From UBA2862 sp045658005 (GTDB lineage: Bacteria; Bacillota; Clostridia; Christensenellales; Aristaeellaceae), in the NCBI GenBank assembly GCA_045658005.1, contig JAZOUD010000143.1, forward strand, positions 10,299 through 74,298: a stretch of DNA of 64,000 nt, given 5' to 3'. The notes under the pieces are model-generated. The model was not told the DNA's origin, did no database searches, and was given only the letters and a program-made list of their open reading frames with translations. Shown here piece after piece: positions 16,181 through 25,697 of the stretch (position 1 is its first letter; every line of letters starts with the position of its first letter). The position numbers were made by a program, and so were the translations under genes.

Positions 16181-18463
16181 ATGGTGAAATGCTTCATTGC
16201 GATTCTGTCCGTGGTGGCGCTTTGGGTTGGGGGCATGGCCTGTGCGGAATCCACTGATGTGATGGAATACAACGGCAGGCGCATCGGCGTGACGACCGGC
16301 TCGATATTCGACGCCATCGTCAAGAAGGATCTGCCTGACGCCGAAGTTGTTTACCTCGACTCTTCCGGAGATATGATCGCCGCCCTGGAGTCCGGCAAGA
16401 TCGACGGATTTGTGGTGGATGAACCGGCAGGGCGGCAAATCAGCGCGGAAAACCATCGCGTTACCCTGGCGGACGGATATCTGGAAACCTTTGAATTTGG
16501 CTTTGTACTGCCCAAAACCGACAAGGGAGACACGCTGCTGAAGGAGCTCGACGCATGGCTCGCTTCCATGGAGCAGAGCGGCGCCCTGGACCGGGTATTT
16601 GAAAAATGGCAGTCGCCTTCGGAGGCGGGGAAGACCATGCCCGACTACAGGGCGTTTCCGGCGACGAAGGGAACGCTGACCCTGGCTACCGAGGGCGATT
16701 ATGTGCCCATGAATTACTATCGCGGCCTGGAGGTCGTCGGCGCGGAGGTCGACATCGCGGCACAATTCTGCGAAGCCAACGGCTACGGACTCCAGGTGAA
16801 GACCATGAGCTTCGACGGCATACTGCCCGCCGTGCAGTCTGGAAAGGTGGATTTTGCCGCGGGCGGCATCACCATCACCGAAGAGCGCCGGGAGAGCGTC
16901 AGCTTCTCGGTGCCCTACTATGCCGGCGGAACGGTGATGCTGGTCCTCAAGGACGATGCCCCGTCTGTCGGGCAGCCGACGGATGGAATCCGCTGGCAGG
17001 ATTACAACGGAAAGACAATCGGCGTCATGGTCGGCCCGATCATGGAGAACGTCGCGAACCAGTTCTTCCCGGACAGCGAGCACCTGCTCTTCAACGGCTA
17101 CCCGGACTGCATCGCGGCGCTGCTTTCGAAAAAGATCGACGGCTATCTGGCGGATGAGCCGGAGATGAAATCCACGCACGCGGAGCAGCCGGAGATCGAC
17201 TATATCCACGAGCGCCTGACCGAGAACGAATACTGCTTCGCCTTCCGGAAGAACGACCCGCAGAGCGCGGCGCTGTGCCAGGAGCTGAACGACTTCCTCG
17301 CCAGAAGCCGGGAAAACGGCACGATGCAGGAATTGGACGACATCTGGTTTGGCAACGACGAAGACAGGAAGGTCGTCAATATGGACGACCTGACGGGAAC
17401 AAACGGGACCGTCAGGGTCGTCACCACGGCGACGGACATGCCCTATTCGTACATCAGGGACGGGAAAAACGTCGGCTATGATATCGACCTCGTGGTCCGC
17501 TTCTGCCGGGACAGGGGCTATGCCCTGGAGCTGGGGGACGTGGATTTCGCCGGGCGCATCCCCGCCATAGAGTCGGGCAAATACGACTTCACCACCGACA
17601 TGAACGTGACGCCGGAGCGCCAGGAGCAGGTGCTCTTTTCCGATCCCACCAGCTATGGCGGCGTCGTGCTGGCGGTTCGAAGCGAGGACCTGGCCGCCGC
17701 TGACAGCGGCCAGGACACCGAGGCGAAGCCGTCGGCGGCAAAGCCGTTCCTGGACTCGATCCGCGACAGCTTTGTCAAGACGTTTATCCGGGAAAACCGC
17801 TATAAGCTCTTTATATCCGGTGTGCTGACGACCCTGCAGATCACCCTGCTGTCCATACTCTTCGGCACGCTGCTCGGCTTTGCGCTGTTTATGCTGTGCC
17901 GCAACGGAAACCCAATCGCCAACGGCATAACCCGCTTTTGCATGTGGCTGGTGCAGGGCATGCCGATGGTGGTGCTGCTGATGGTGCTCTACTACGTCAT
18001 ATTCGGCACGGTGTCCATCAGCAGCATCCTCGTGGCGGTGATCGGCTTCACATTCACCTTCGGCTCGTCGGTATTCGGTCTTTTGAGGATGGGCGTGGGC
18101 GCGGTGGATGTCGGCCAGTATGAAGCAGCCTGGGCGCTGGGCTATTCCGACCGGCGGACCTTCTTCAAGATCATACTGCCCCAGGCGCTGCCCCACGTAC
18201 TGCCGGCCTACAGGGGCGGGATCGTGAGCCTGATCAAGGCCACGGCCATCGTGGGCTACATCGCGGTGCAGGACCTGACCAAGATGGGCGACATCGTGAG
18301 GAGCCGCACCTATGAGGCCTTCTTCCCGTTGATCGCGGTGACCATCATCTATTTTTTGCTGGAGGAGCTGGTTGGCTTGATCGCCAGCCGAATCACCATA
18401 AGCTTTAATCCGAAGCGGCGCAAGGCCGAGCAAATCCTAAAGGGAGTCAAGATCGATGATTAA
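16181..18463 (+). CDS. Polar amino acid ABC transporter: fused substrate-binding modules and permease
   Basis: The 760-residue protein starts behind AGAGGAG. In order: a signal peptide (1-22); a segment of about 115 residues matching the second lobe and closing helix of a family 3 solute-binding protein (GRRIGVTTGS to FEKW); a full family 3 domain (about 155-395, with a second YNGKTIGV lobe II); then only the first lobe of another such domain (about 405-505, VRVVTTATD to VVLAVRS). A HisM/GlnP-type permease follows (about 545-750), with the EAA-type loop ALGYSDRRTFFKIILPQAL. Fusion of binding domains to the permease is known in GlnPH-type systems, but this lobe order is odd. It overlaps the ATPase gene by 8 bp. 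Confidence 0.88.
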   Translation: MVKCFIAILSVVALWVGGMACAESTDVMEYNGRRIGVTTGSIFDAIVKKDLPDAEVVYLDSSGDMIAALESGKIDGFVVDEPAGRQISAENHRVTLADGYLETFEFGFVLPKTDKGDTLLKELDAWLASMEQSGALDRVFEKWQSPSEAGKTMPDYRAFPATKGTLTLATEGDYVPMNYYRGLEVVGAEVDIAAQFCEANGYGLQVKTMSFDGILPAVQSGKVDFAAGGITITEERRESVSFSVPYYAGGTVMLVLKDDAPSVGQPTDGIRWQDYNGKTIGVMVGPIMENVANQFFPDSEHLLFNGYPDCIAALLSKKIDGYLADEPEMKSTHAEQPEIDYIHERLTENEYCFAFRKNDPQSAALCQELNDFLARSRENGTMQELDDIWFGNDEDRKVVNMDDLTGTNGTVRVVTTATDMPYSYIRDGKNVGYDIDLVVRFCRDRGYALELGDVDFAGRIPAIESGKYDFTTDMNVTPERQEQVLFSDPTSYGGVVLAVRSEDLAAADSGQDTEAKPSAAKPFLDSIRDSFVKTFIRENRYKLFISGVLTTLQITLLSILFGTLLGFALFMLCRNGNPIANGITRFCMWLVQGMPMVVLLMVLYYVIFGTVSISSILVAVIGFTFTFGSSVFGLLRMGVGAVDVGQYEAAWALGYSDRRTFFKIILPQALPHVLPAYRGGIVSLIKATAIVGYIAVQDLTKMGDIVRSRTYEAFFPLIAVTIIYFLLEELVGLIASRITISFNPKRRKAEQILKGVKIDD

Positions 18464-19547
18464 GATTGAACATCTGAGAAAGGAATACCCGAACGTCGTA
18501 CCGCTGGAGGATGTCAGTGTGGAGATCCGCGACGGGGACGTGATCGCCATCATCGGCCCCTCCGGCACGGGCAAGAGCACGCTGCTCAGGTGCATCAACC
18601 AGCTGGAAAAGCCCACGTCGGGCAGGATCTGGGTGGACGATGTGGAAATCACGGACCCGAAGTGCGACATCAACAAGGTCCGGCAGAAGATGGGCATGGT
18701 CTTCCAGAGCTTCAACCTGTTCGGGCACAAGACCGTGATCGAAAACGTCATGATGGCCCCGATGGACCTGCTGGGCAAGGGCAAGCAGGAGGCCTACGAC
18801 ACCGGCATGCGCCTGCTGCGCACCGTCGGCCTCGCCGAGAAGGCGCTGAATTATCCCGACGAGCTGTCCGGCGGGCAGAAGCAGCGCATCGCCATCGCCC
18901 GCACGCTGGCCATGGACCCGGGCGTGATCCTGCTGGATGAGCCGACCAGCGCCCTGGACCCGACGATGGTGGGGGAGGTGCAGGCGGTCATCCGCGACCT
19001 GGCCAAGACGGGTAAGACCATGATGATCGTCACCCACGAAATGCGCTTTGCCCGGGCCATCAGCAACCGGGTGTTCTACATGGACGAGGGCTGCATCTAT
19101 GAGGATGGCTCGCCGGAGCAGGTCTTTGAAGCCCCGAAGCGGGAAAAGACGCGCCGGTTTGTGCAGCGCCTCAAGGTGCTGGAGCTGAACATCGAGAGCC
19201 GGGATTACGACTTCTTCGGCATGGCCTCCCAGATCGAGGCCTACTGCAACAAAAACCAGATTCCGCCCCGGCTGGCCAATCACGTACAACTGACCTTCGA
19301 GGAGGCGGTGCAGCAGCTGATCGGCGTCGTGAAGGAGCCGCGCATACAGGCCGTCTGCGAGTACTCCGAGGCGACGGAGGCCGCGGAATGGCGGATTCGC
19401 TACGGCGGGGCACAGCTGGACGTGACCCAGGCGGGCGATGAAGTGTCCCTCAGGGTGCTCAAGGGCATGACCGAGGGCATGCAGTACGACTGGACGGAGG
19501 ACGAGGCGCTGCCCAACAGGCTGTGCATGCGCGTAAAGAGCAACTGA
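18456..19547 (+). CDS. Polar amino acid ABC transporter ATP-binding protein with C-terminal extension
   Basis: Residues 1-245 are a GlnQ/HisP-type ATPase: Walker A GPSGTGKST, Q-loop MVFQSFNLF, signature LSGGQKQR, Walker B VILLDEPTSALDP and the H-loop THEM. About 115 further residues follow, beyond the roughly 240-residue family norm. They include NHVQLTFEEAVQQLIG and end in LCMRVKSN, loosely like the N-box and closing strands of GHKL/anti-sigma-type ATPase domains; this likeness is tentative. The protein powers the fused binding-protein/permease encoded immediately upstream, with which its gene overlaps. The extension could be a regulatory domain. Confidence 0.9.
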   Translation: MIKIEHLRKEYPNVVPLEDVSVEIRDGDVIAIIGPSGTGKSTLLRCINQLEKPTSGRIWVDDVEITDPKCDINKVRQKMGMVFQSFNLFGHKTVIENVMMAPMDLLGKGKQEAYDTGMRLLRTVGLAEKALNYPDELSGGQKQRIAIARTLAMDPGVILLDEPTSALDPTMVGEVQAVIRDLAKTGKTMMIVTHEMRFARAISNRVFYMDEGCIYEDGSPEQVFEAPKREKTRRFVQRLKVLELNIESRDYDFFGMASQIEAYCNKNQIPPRLANHVQLTFEEAVQQLIGVVKEPRIQAVCEYSEATEAAEWRIRYGGAQLDVTQAGDEVSLRVLKGMTEGMQYDWTEDEALPNRLCMRVKSN

Positions 19548-19568
19548 AGGCATTCAAGAGCGGAATAT

Positions 19569-19609
19569 GGCGAGGCCACCGGCCCGGCGACGGGTCTGGT
19601 GGCCTCGCC
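19569..19609 (+). terminator. Hairpin terminator after the amino acid transporter operon
   Basis: A perfect 12-bp GC-rich stem (19569-19580 with 19598-19609) has a 17-nt loop. Only a short T-rich tail follows, so termination strength is uncertain. Confidence 0.6.
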
Positions 19610-19958
19610 GTTTCTGGGGCGCCGAGACCGGCCAAAACGCGGGATTGCGTAACAAAATCGCATAGAACTTTTCCAAAACTCAATGTGACAATCTGGAACC
19701 TCCTATTGTAAATGGCGGTGAAATGTGCGTAGAATGGAATGGATTGTGTATTTTTTTTCGCCGCGAAAACGGGAAACAGTAATCGCGAAATTATCGCCCT
19801 GACGATCGGCGCGACGCTGATGTTCATCCTATGCGTCAAAGGCCGAATACTATAAAAGAACGGGTTTGACAGGCGGAGCATGAGATGATTTTTCCCCTCC
19901 TGTTCAGTTGAATTATAACGAAAATTGTCACATCTATCAATCATATTTTCGGGATTTC
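19610..19958. other. AT-rich intergenic stretch without recognised gene
   Basis: About 350 bp between the transporter terminator and the amylase promoter, distinctly richer in A+T than its flanks. No ORF of convincing codon use, no RNA structure and no repeat was recognised. It is probably upstream regulatory sequence for the amylase gene. Confidence 0.4.
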
Positions 19959-19988
19959 TTCACAAGAGTCGCGGGAATATGCTATAAA
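19959..19988 (+). promoter_or_regulatory. Promoter of the GH13 amylase gene
   Basis: TTCACA at 19959-19964 and TATAAA at 19983-19988 have an 18-bp spacer, in an AT-rich region about 95 bp before the start codon. Confidence 0.5.
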
Positions 19989-20081
19989 ATAATAGATATA
20001 TAAGACTTTTTTCTGTTGCACAGTGTCTCACCCTGAGTTTGCGGGTGTTCAGTCGGATATGAGTTGCTTTGGAGGACTTTC

Positions 20082-22139
20082 ATGAATCAACCTTATAACG
20101 AACAGGACATGCTTTTCTCTTCCATCTTCAGCGACGGCACCGGGCTGTTCAGGCAGCCCCCGGAGCCTGAGCCGGGCGATTATGTCGCCGTTCGCATGCG
20201 CATTCAAAAGGGCGCGGATGTGACCGTCACGCTGCTCAGGGGCTTTCCCACGGTCATGGGGCATATGTCCAAATACGACAGCGACGATGCCTTTGACTGG
20301 TATGAAGCCAAGATCTATTGCCGCGAGGCGCCGGTGTTCTATTCCTTTCTGATCAAGTGGGGAGACAGGACCATCCATTATGATCGGCTGGGTCCGCGCT
20401 GGGTGGACGGCGTGCCCTCATCGGTTCCGACGGGGGCCTTCCAGGTGATTCCCGGCTTCCACGTGCCCCAGTGGGCCAGGGGGGCGCTCCAATACCAGAT
20501 CCTGCCGGACCGCTTCAGGAAGGGCAATCCTGACAGCGACGTGCTCGACCGGGAATACTGGTATGCGCGCAATTACATACGCCACGCCCGCTCCTGGGAC
20601 GCCATGCCCGAAGCGGACGACTACCGCTGTCACTACGGCGGCGACCTCGTTGGCGTCCTGGAAAAGCTGGATTATCTACAGTCCCTCGGCGTGGAGGTCA
20701 TATACCTTAACCCCATATTCGTCTCCCCGTCGCCCCACAAGTACGATACGCAGGATTACGACTATGTCGATCCGCACCTGACCGTCATACCCCAGGATGA
20801 GGGGGAGGCGCTGGCCCCGGGTGACGCCGACAATGCCCGCGCGACGCGCTACAGGAACCGCACCACCAATCGGGTCAACCTGGAGGCCAGCAACGCCTGG
20901 TTCGCGAATTTTTGCCAGGAGGTCCACCGGCGGGGCATGCGGATCATACTGGACGGCGTGTTCAATCACTGCGGCTCCTTCGCGCGCTGGATGAATCGGG
21001 AGGGCGTATATGGCAAATCCGTGGGCGCCTTCAAGGACTCGAAGAGTCCCTATCGGGGATATTTCAACTTCCGGGACGCCAAGGATTACCACTGCTGGTG
21101 GGACATCGAGACGCTGCCCAAGCTCTACTATGAGCAATCCAACCAGCTCTGCGAGGAGATCTTCCGCGTGGCTGAGAAGTGGGTCTCGCCGCCCTACAGC
21201 GTGGACGGTTGGCGGTTGGACGTCGCCGCCGACCTGGGCCAGACGCCGGAGTTCAACCACCTGTTCTGGAAGGCGTTCCGCCGCAGGGTGAAGGCCGTGA
21301 ACCCCGATGTGCTGATCATCGCGGAGCACTATGGCAATCCGGCACCGTGGCTTTGCGGCGACGAGTGGGATACCGTGATGAACTACGACGCCTTCATGGA
21401 CCCGCTGTCCTACTTCCTGACCGGCGTGGAGAAGCATTCCGAATCCCGCCGGGACGACCTCTACCAGAACGGCATGGCGTTTTTCGGCACCATCTTCGAG
21501 GCCATGTCCCACATGCCAACCGCCTCGGTCTACTGCGCCATGGACGAGCTGGACAACCACGACCACAGCCGATTCATGACGCGCACCAACGGCCGCGTCG
21601 GACGGCTGCACACCGTGGGCGCCAGGGCCGCCGACGAGGACATACACCCCGAGGTGTTCCGGGAGGCGGTGGTCATACAGATGACCTGGCCCGGCGCGCC
21701 GACGATCTACTATGGCGACGAGACGGGGCTCACAGGCTGGACGGACCCGGACAACCGCAGGACCTACCCCTGGGGACATGAGGACGCGTCGCTGATCGCG
21801 TTCTTCAGGGCGCTGGCAAAGCTCCGGGAGGATCTGCCGGCGCTGCGCGACGGCAGTGTAAAGCCCCTGTGCGCGGGCTACGGCTATATCGCCTATGCCC
21901 GGTTTGACGCCGAAAACACGGTGATCGTGGCCTGCAACAACTCCGAACGGCCCATGCCCCTCGACCTTCCCCTCCGGGATCTGGGCATCGCCGACGATAC
22001 CCCCCTGCTGGCCCGGCTGTCCACCACCGAAGACGGCTACGACACGCAGAGTACCTTGGCGGGCACTGTGGCCGGGGGGATACTTCGCTTCGCCTTGCCC
22101 GCGCACAGCGCCTCGATACTCACGCCGAAAAAAGCGTGA
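20082..22139 (+). CDS. GH13 alpha-amylase family enzyme (neopullulanase/maltogenic amylase-like)
   Basis: The start is ATG 20082 behind TTGGAGGA, giving 685 residues. An N-terminal starch-binding-like beta domain (about 1-140) precedes a TIM barrel with the four GH13 regions: DGVFNHCG; GWRLDVAAD with nucleophile Asp380; IIAEHYG with acid/base Glu415; and LDNHDH with Asp494. The IYYGDETGLTG segment and a C-terminal beta domain complete the fold. The N-terminal domain and region pattern suit cyclomaltodextrinase/neopullulanase enzymes, which cut alpha-1,4 bonds in maltodextrins. There is no signal peptide, so it should act in the cytosol on imported oligosaccharides. The linkage specificity is inferred. 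Confidence 0.9.
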   Translation: MNQPYNEQDMLFSSIFSDGTGLFRQPPEPEPGDYVAVRMRIQKGADVTVTLLRGFPTVMGHMSKYDSDDAFDWYEAKIYCREAPVFYSFLIKWGDRTIHYDRLGPRWVDGVPSSVPTGAFQVIPGFHVPQWARGALQYQILPDRFRKGNPDSDVLDREYWYARNYIRHARSWDAMPEADDYRCHYGGDLVGVLEKLDYLQSLGVEVIYLNPIFVSPSPHKYDTQDYDYVDPHLTVIPQDEGEALAPGDADNARATRYRNRTTNRVNLEASNAWFANFCQEVHRRGMRIILDGVFNHCGSFARWMNREGVYGKSVGAFKDSKSPYRGYFNFRDAKDYHCWWDIETLPKLYYEQSNQLCEEIFRVAEKWVSPPYSVDGWRLDVAADLGQTPEFNHLFWKAFRRRVKAVNPDVLIIAEHYGNPAPWLCGDEWDTVMNYDAFMDPLSYFLTGVEKHSESRRDDLYQNGMAFFGTIFEAMSHMPTASVYCAMDELDNHDHSRFMTRTNGRVGRLHTVGARAADEDIHPEVFREAVVIQMTWPGAPTIYYGDETGLTGWTDPDNRRTYPWGHEDASLIAFFRALAKLREDLPALRDGSVKPLCAGYGYIAYARFDAENTVIVACNNSERPMPLDLPLRDLGIADDTPLLARLSTTEDGYDTQSTLAGTVAGGILRFALPAHSASILTPKKA

Positions 22140-22154
22140 CGGGAACAGGGAAGC

Positions 22155-22190
22155 CAATCGCCTTCCGCATGGATTCGCGGAAGGCGATTG
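22155..22190 (+). terminator. Terminator after the GH13 gene
   Basis: A perfect 14-bp stem (22155-22168 with 22177-22190) has an 8-nt loop, followed by TGATTT. Confidence 0.75.
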
Positions 22191-22345
22191 TGATTTAAGC
22201 CATCCTTCACAGCCTGCACATGCAACGGGCAACAGAAATGTTAATTTTGGCGAAAATACTAATTTTCCAGAGATTGTCAACTCAATTGTGATATAAAGAA
22301 AAGGGTATTTCATTCCATCATCATCATAGAAACGGAGAGATCAAC

Positions 22346-23320
22346 GTGAGAAGAGCATTGACGGTCATATTGGCCCTTCTGCTGGCCTTTTCATTCGGCG
22401 CGCATGCGGAGACGGTAGCGCCGGCCGAAACGGAAGCGCCGGCTGAAACGGAAGCGCAAGACGAAACGGAAGCGCCGACCTATGACGGCAACCTCATCAT
22501 CGAGGACGGGTTGCCCCAGCCGATGCTGAACATGGTCGAATTTAACGATCCCTATGTCAACGATAAGGACAACGGCATACTGCGCTTCTGCGTGTACGTT
22601 GAAACCGACAACGACACCGACAACGACGGCAAGGCCGACCTGGTGAAGGCGCTGGTGGAAATTCCCCGTTCGGCGGCGGAGGGCGTCTACAAGGCGGCGG
22701 CGATTTATGATCCCACCCCTTATGCTGCAGGCACCTACTCGGACAAGGATGCTCACAGGTCCTACACCTCGCTCTACGTGGAGGAGCCCTTCAACTACGA
22801 CGACCTGTACCGGGAATGCGAAAAGCGCACGCCGGAGGGGGAACTCACCACGCTGGAGCACGCGGAGACCGCCGATCCCGCTGAATGGATCTATACCGTG
22901 CCCATCTCCGGCGCACGGAGCTATCCATGGGCCTCTGGATACGACTACTACCTGGTGCGGGGATACGCCATTGTCATGGCCTGCGGCATCGGCACCTACG
23001 GCTCCGAAGGCTTTGAGCTTTGCGGCACCCACCTGGAGCGGGACAGCCACAGTGCCGTGGTGGAATGGCTGACCGGCGACCGGGTGGCCTATGTCGACAA
23101 GACCAGCAACATCACCATCAAGGCCGACTGGTGCAACGGCAAGGTGGCCATGACCGGCGTCTCCTACGGCGGCACCCTGCCCTTCTCGGTGGCCACCACC
23201 GGCGTCAAGGGCCTGGAGACCATTGTCCCCATCGCGGGCATCGCCAGCTGGTACGACTATACCAACAGCTTTACCGTGGACAATGCGGCGATCCGGGTCA
23301 TGATGCCCGTAAAACCGTAA
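22346..23320 (+). pseudogene. Truncated exported S15-family (X-Pro dipeptidyl-peptidase-like) hydrolase
   Basis: The GTG start at 22346 has an ACGGAGAGA site and encodes a signal peptide ending AHAE, then an acidic repeat linker. The body matches the S15/CocE hydrolase fold: CVYVETDNDTDNDGKADL, YDPTPYAAG, GYDYYLVRGYAIV and the nucleophile motif GVSYGG at about 276-281. The frame ends 40 residues later in an unrelated tail (VMMPVKP). The region that should carry the catalytic Asp and His and the lectin-like domain is missing; intact relatives exceed 500 residues. The product is unlikely to be active. The next gene is also internally deleted, so this locus has lost DNA or been misassembled. Confidence 0.75.
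22418..22471 (+). repeat. Three tandem 18-bp repeats encoding an acidic linker
   Basis: Three 18-bp units at 22418-22435, 22436-22453 and 22454-22471 share the core GAAACGGAA and differ at a few positions. They encode six-residue APAETE-like units after the signal peptide of the S15-like protein. The linker probably spans the cell wall. Copy number may vary between strains. Confidence 0.8.
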
Positions 23321-23355
23321 AAAAAGCCGATGGCGAATAAAGAAGGAGGGATTAT

Positions 23356-24251
23356 TTGTCCAATCACCGTCAATCGACGAGAATCAGGATACTGGTGCCT
23401 CTGTTCATCGGCTTTCTTGTGATGACCCTGGCCTTCATAACCATCAGCTATGTCGAATTCAGGGCCTATACGATCGATGATTGCGTCAATTACGCCTATG
23501 GCCTGAACAGCCTGATCGCGGATGACCTTGACATCGACCACATCAACGACTATATCGAAAAGGGCCGCGCCCATCCGGACTATGAAGCCATCGAGCAGCA
23601 TCTCTACAAGCTGCGCGACGCCTATCCGGACATCGTGTTCCTCTACGTTTACCAGATCCGGGCATACTGTTCTTCCTGTTCGTCATCATCGTCATCGTCG
23701 TCGTCAGCGTGCTGGCGACGGACAAGGGCATCGTCAAGCCGATGTGTCGGCTGGAGCGCCGGGCCTACCGGGATACGCTCACGGGGCTTCAGAACAGGAC
23801 CGCCTACTATGAGTACAACCAGACCCTGGACAAGCGCATTGCGGATGGTACGGCGGATTTCTCCATCCTCATGGTGGATGTCAATTTCCTCAAACGCATG
23901 AACGACACGCACGGCCATGAAAAGGGCAACGAATACTTGAAGAACGCGGCAGAGCTGATTTCACGGGTCTTTGGGGAAGAAATGACCTATCGAACCGGCG
24001 GCGATAAATTCGTGGTGATCGCGGATGGCGAGGCGCAGCAGAGGACGGGGGAACAGATTCGCCGTTTCAAGGCGGAAATGGCGGCGCTCCAGGACACGGA
24101 CGGCCTCCAGCCCTGGCAGAAGATCTCCGCGGCCGTCGGCATTGCGGCCTATGACCGCAGCGTCGACACATGCACGGAGGACGTGCTCAAGCGCGCCGAC
24201 GCCGCCATGTATCAGGACAAGGTGGCCATGAAGGCCCAGAGAAGGGACTGA
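23356..24251 (+). pseudogene. GGDEF-domain membrane protein with internal deletion/frameshift
   Basis: A TTG start at 23356 with AAGGAGGG encodes a transmembrane helix and the start of an extracellular sensor (ISYVEFRAYTIDD to FLYVYQIR). At about 23660 the sense frame switches to the second transmembrane helix (GILFFLFVIIVI) and then a diguanylate-cyclase-like domain ending at 24251. The shift is more than a single base slip, because the distal half of the sensor expected in such proteins is also missing. The active-site motif reads GGDKF rather than GGDEF/GGEEF, so even an intact version may lack cyclase activity. The serine-rich run seen in the first frame past 23660 is an artefact of reading the helix out of frame. 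Confidence 0.75.
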
Positions 24252-24254
24252 CGG

Positions 24255-25184
24255 TCAGATGAACATCGAGGTCTGCCCGTCGATCCAGGAGGCCTGGGGC
24301 ACGTCGTGGATCCGGTCTCCCTCCATGTAGTTCCCGATCAGGAAGGGCGATTCGGGGTCGTGCAGCCGGCTCTGCGCCAGCACGACCCCGGGCTCGGCGT
24401 TGGCGTAGCAGTACCTGCACAGATGCCGGCAGGTGTTGTAGGCGCCGATATCGCATGCGAGGTAGCACGCGCATTCCGCGCGTGCGCCTTTTCTTTTGGG
24501 CGCGTTGAGGCGCTTGTCGATGGCGCGTTCATAGTCGCTTATGCGCATGCAGCCGCCGCAGTCCGCGCCGTAGGCGGCGAGGGCGTCGCCTTCGGCGCAG
24601 GGCTTTACCGTCATGCCCCGCACGCCCGCCATCTCAACGATGGCCTTGCCCAGCGCCAACCGCTGCGCCTTGGGCACCTCCCGCGCTTCGGGAAAGTTGC
24701 GCCTCACCTTCGGGTAGAGATCGATGAAGCTGATCACGACGGTGCGCGTGCAGCCCTCCAGCGCGCGCGCCATCTTCTCAAAGGCGCGAAGGTGATAGTC
24801 CACGGTATAGCGCTCCGACAACAGGATCGGGTCGTAGCGCCAGCCGATGGAATGGATGCCGACCAGGTCTGAAAGCCGCTTGAAATCGTCGAGGAGGCGG
24901 TGCTTGTCCGGCACGTTGGGCTCGATATCCCTGCCGTAGGGCGTCAGCGTGACGAACCAGTACTGGCCGTATGGGCGCAGCAAGGGCATGTGGGGAAACA
25001 TCGGTGCGGGATTCTTCGTACAAAAGCCGATCACGTCCACCACCGAAGGGTCGAGGCGATAGCGGCTGACCTGTTGCGGGTCATAGGGGTTGCGCACGCA
25101 GACAAAGCCGGCCCTCAGGCGGTTGGCAAACCATTCGGAATAGAAGGCGGGAATGTCTGTGCGCTGTCCCGTATTGATGATCAT
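24255..25184 (-). CDS. DUF1848 family protein (putative radical-SAM-like/Fe-S)
   Basis: The start is ATG 25184, preceded by AAAAGAGG; longer in-frame starts lack a ribosome site. The 309-residue protein opens with MIINTGQRTDIPAFYSEWF and has FCTKNPAPM, TLTPYG and GWRYDPI, the hallmarks of DUF1848. The C-terminal third is cysteine-rich (DCGGC, CACYLACD, CRHLCRYCYAN), which suggests iron-sulfur binding. The biochemical role of the family is not established. It is convergent with the GGDEF remnant and divergent from the riboswitch operon. Confidence 0.85.
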   Translation of the reverse strand: MIINTGQRTDIPAFYSEWFANRLRAGFVCVRNPYDPQQVSRYRLDPSVVDVIGFCTKNPAPMFPHMPLLRPYGQYWFVTLTPYGRDIEPNVPDKHRLLDDFKRLSDLVGIHSIGWRYDPILLSERYTVDYHLRAFEKMARALEGCTRTVVISFIDLYPKVRRNFPEAREVPKAQRLALGKAIVEMAGVRGMTVKPCAEGDALAAYGADCGGCMRISDYERAIDKRLNAPKRKGARAECACYLACDIGAYNTCRHLCRYCYANAEPGVVLAQSRLHDPESPFLIGNYMEGDRIHDVPQASWIDGQTSMFI

Positions 25185-25351
25185 GGGATACCTCTTTTGA
25201 TAAATGGTGATTTGTCGGCAATCTGATTTCGACATCGGCTGTTGATATTCCTGCATATTATTCGGGCGCTTCAATAGTTACAGCTCGGGGTGTCGAATCT
25301 GAGTGGTAACGTGCAAATAACATCATTGCTTGTAGTTAACTAACTTATCAC

Positions 25352-25380
25352 TTGACAGAGTTACTAATATGTGTTAACAT
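25352..25380 (+). promoter_or_regulatory. Promoter of the cobalamin-riboswitch operon
   Basis: A consensus TTGACA at 25352-25357 is 17 bp from TAACAT at 25375-25380, in an AT-rich block. The riboswitch begins about 25 bp downstream. Confidence 0.6.
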
Positions 25381-25405
25381 AATATTGTCACAATTGCATA
25401 GATGT

Positions 25406-25564
25406 CACAGGTGACCTTTCCCAGGAAGGGCTGAAAAAGGAAGCGGGTGAGAATCCCGCGCGGGGCCGCCGCTGTATTTGGAGAGCAGAAGCCAACAGGT
25501 CACTGGTCGAACGACCGGGAAGACGGCGGATGCGATGACCCATGAGCCAGAAGACTTGCCTGTG
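25406..25564 (+). ncRNA. Cobalamin (B12) riboswitch
   Basis: Conserved cobalamin riboswitch elements appear in order: AAGGAAGCGGGTGAGAATCC followed by CGCGCGGGGCC, the B12-box-like GCCGCTGT at 25468-25475, and the 3' signature GAGCCAGAAGACTTGCC at 25544-25560. The ends pair as P1 (CACAGG at 25406-25411 with CCTGTG at 25559-25564). Adenosylcobalamin binding normally lowers expression of downstream B12 synthesis or transport genes. Here the first downstream gene is an M14/AstE-like deacylase, followed by a Dpp-type transporter. Confidence 0.93.
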
Positions 25565-25626
25565 CCTGATTTAACATTCGCTTCACGGATCTCTGAAGCC
25601 CGGATGGTTTTATTTTGGCTGCAATA

Positions 25627-25667
25627 AAACGGTCTGCTGCCGCATGTCGCGGGGGCGGGCCGTTTTT
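25627..25667 (+). terminator. Putative riboswitch expression-platform terminator
   Basis: An imperfect GC-rich hairpin (about 25627-25642 with 25648-25663) ends in TTTTT about 60 nt after the riboswitch and 30 nt before the first gene. This is the expected place for ligand-controlled termination. Confidence 0.65.
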
Positions 25668-25697
25668 CATATATCTCAGATAATAAGAAGGTGTCCT

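Noticed and set aside
16049..18433. A 794-codon antisense frame opposite the transporter fusion
   Set aside because: His/Asp/Arg-rich, without domains or a ribosome site; a shadow of the real gene.
22418..22471. Short tandem repeats considered as a CRISPR array
   Set aside because: The 18-bp units are contiguous without spacers and encode a peptide linker in frame.
23660..23735. A poly-serine run, and a poly-aspartate run on the other strand
   Set aside because: Both are out-of-frame readings of a GTC/ATC-rich transmembrane helix in the GGDEF protein.
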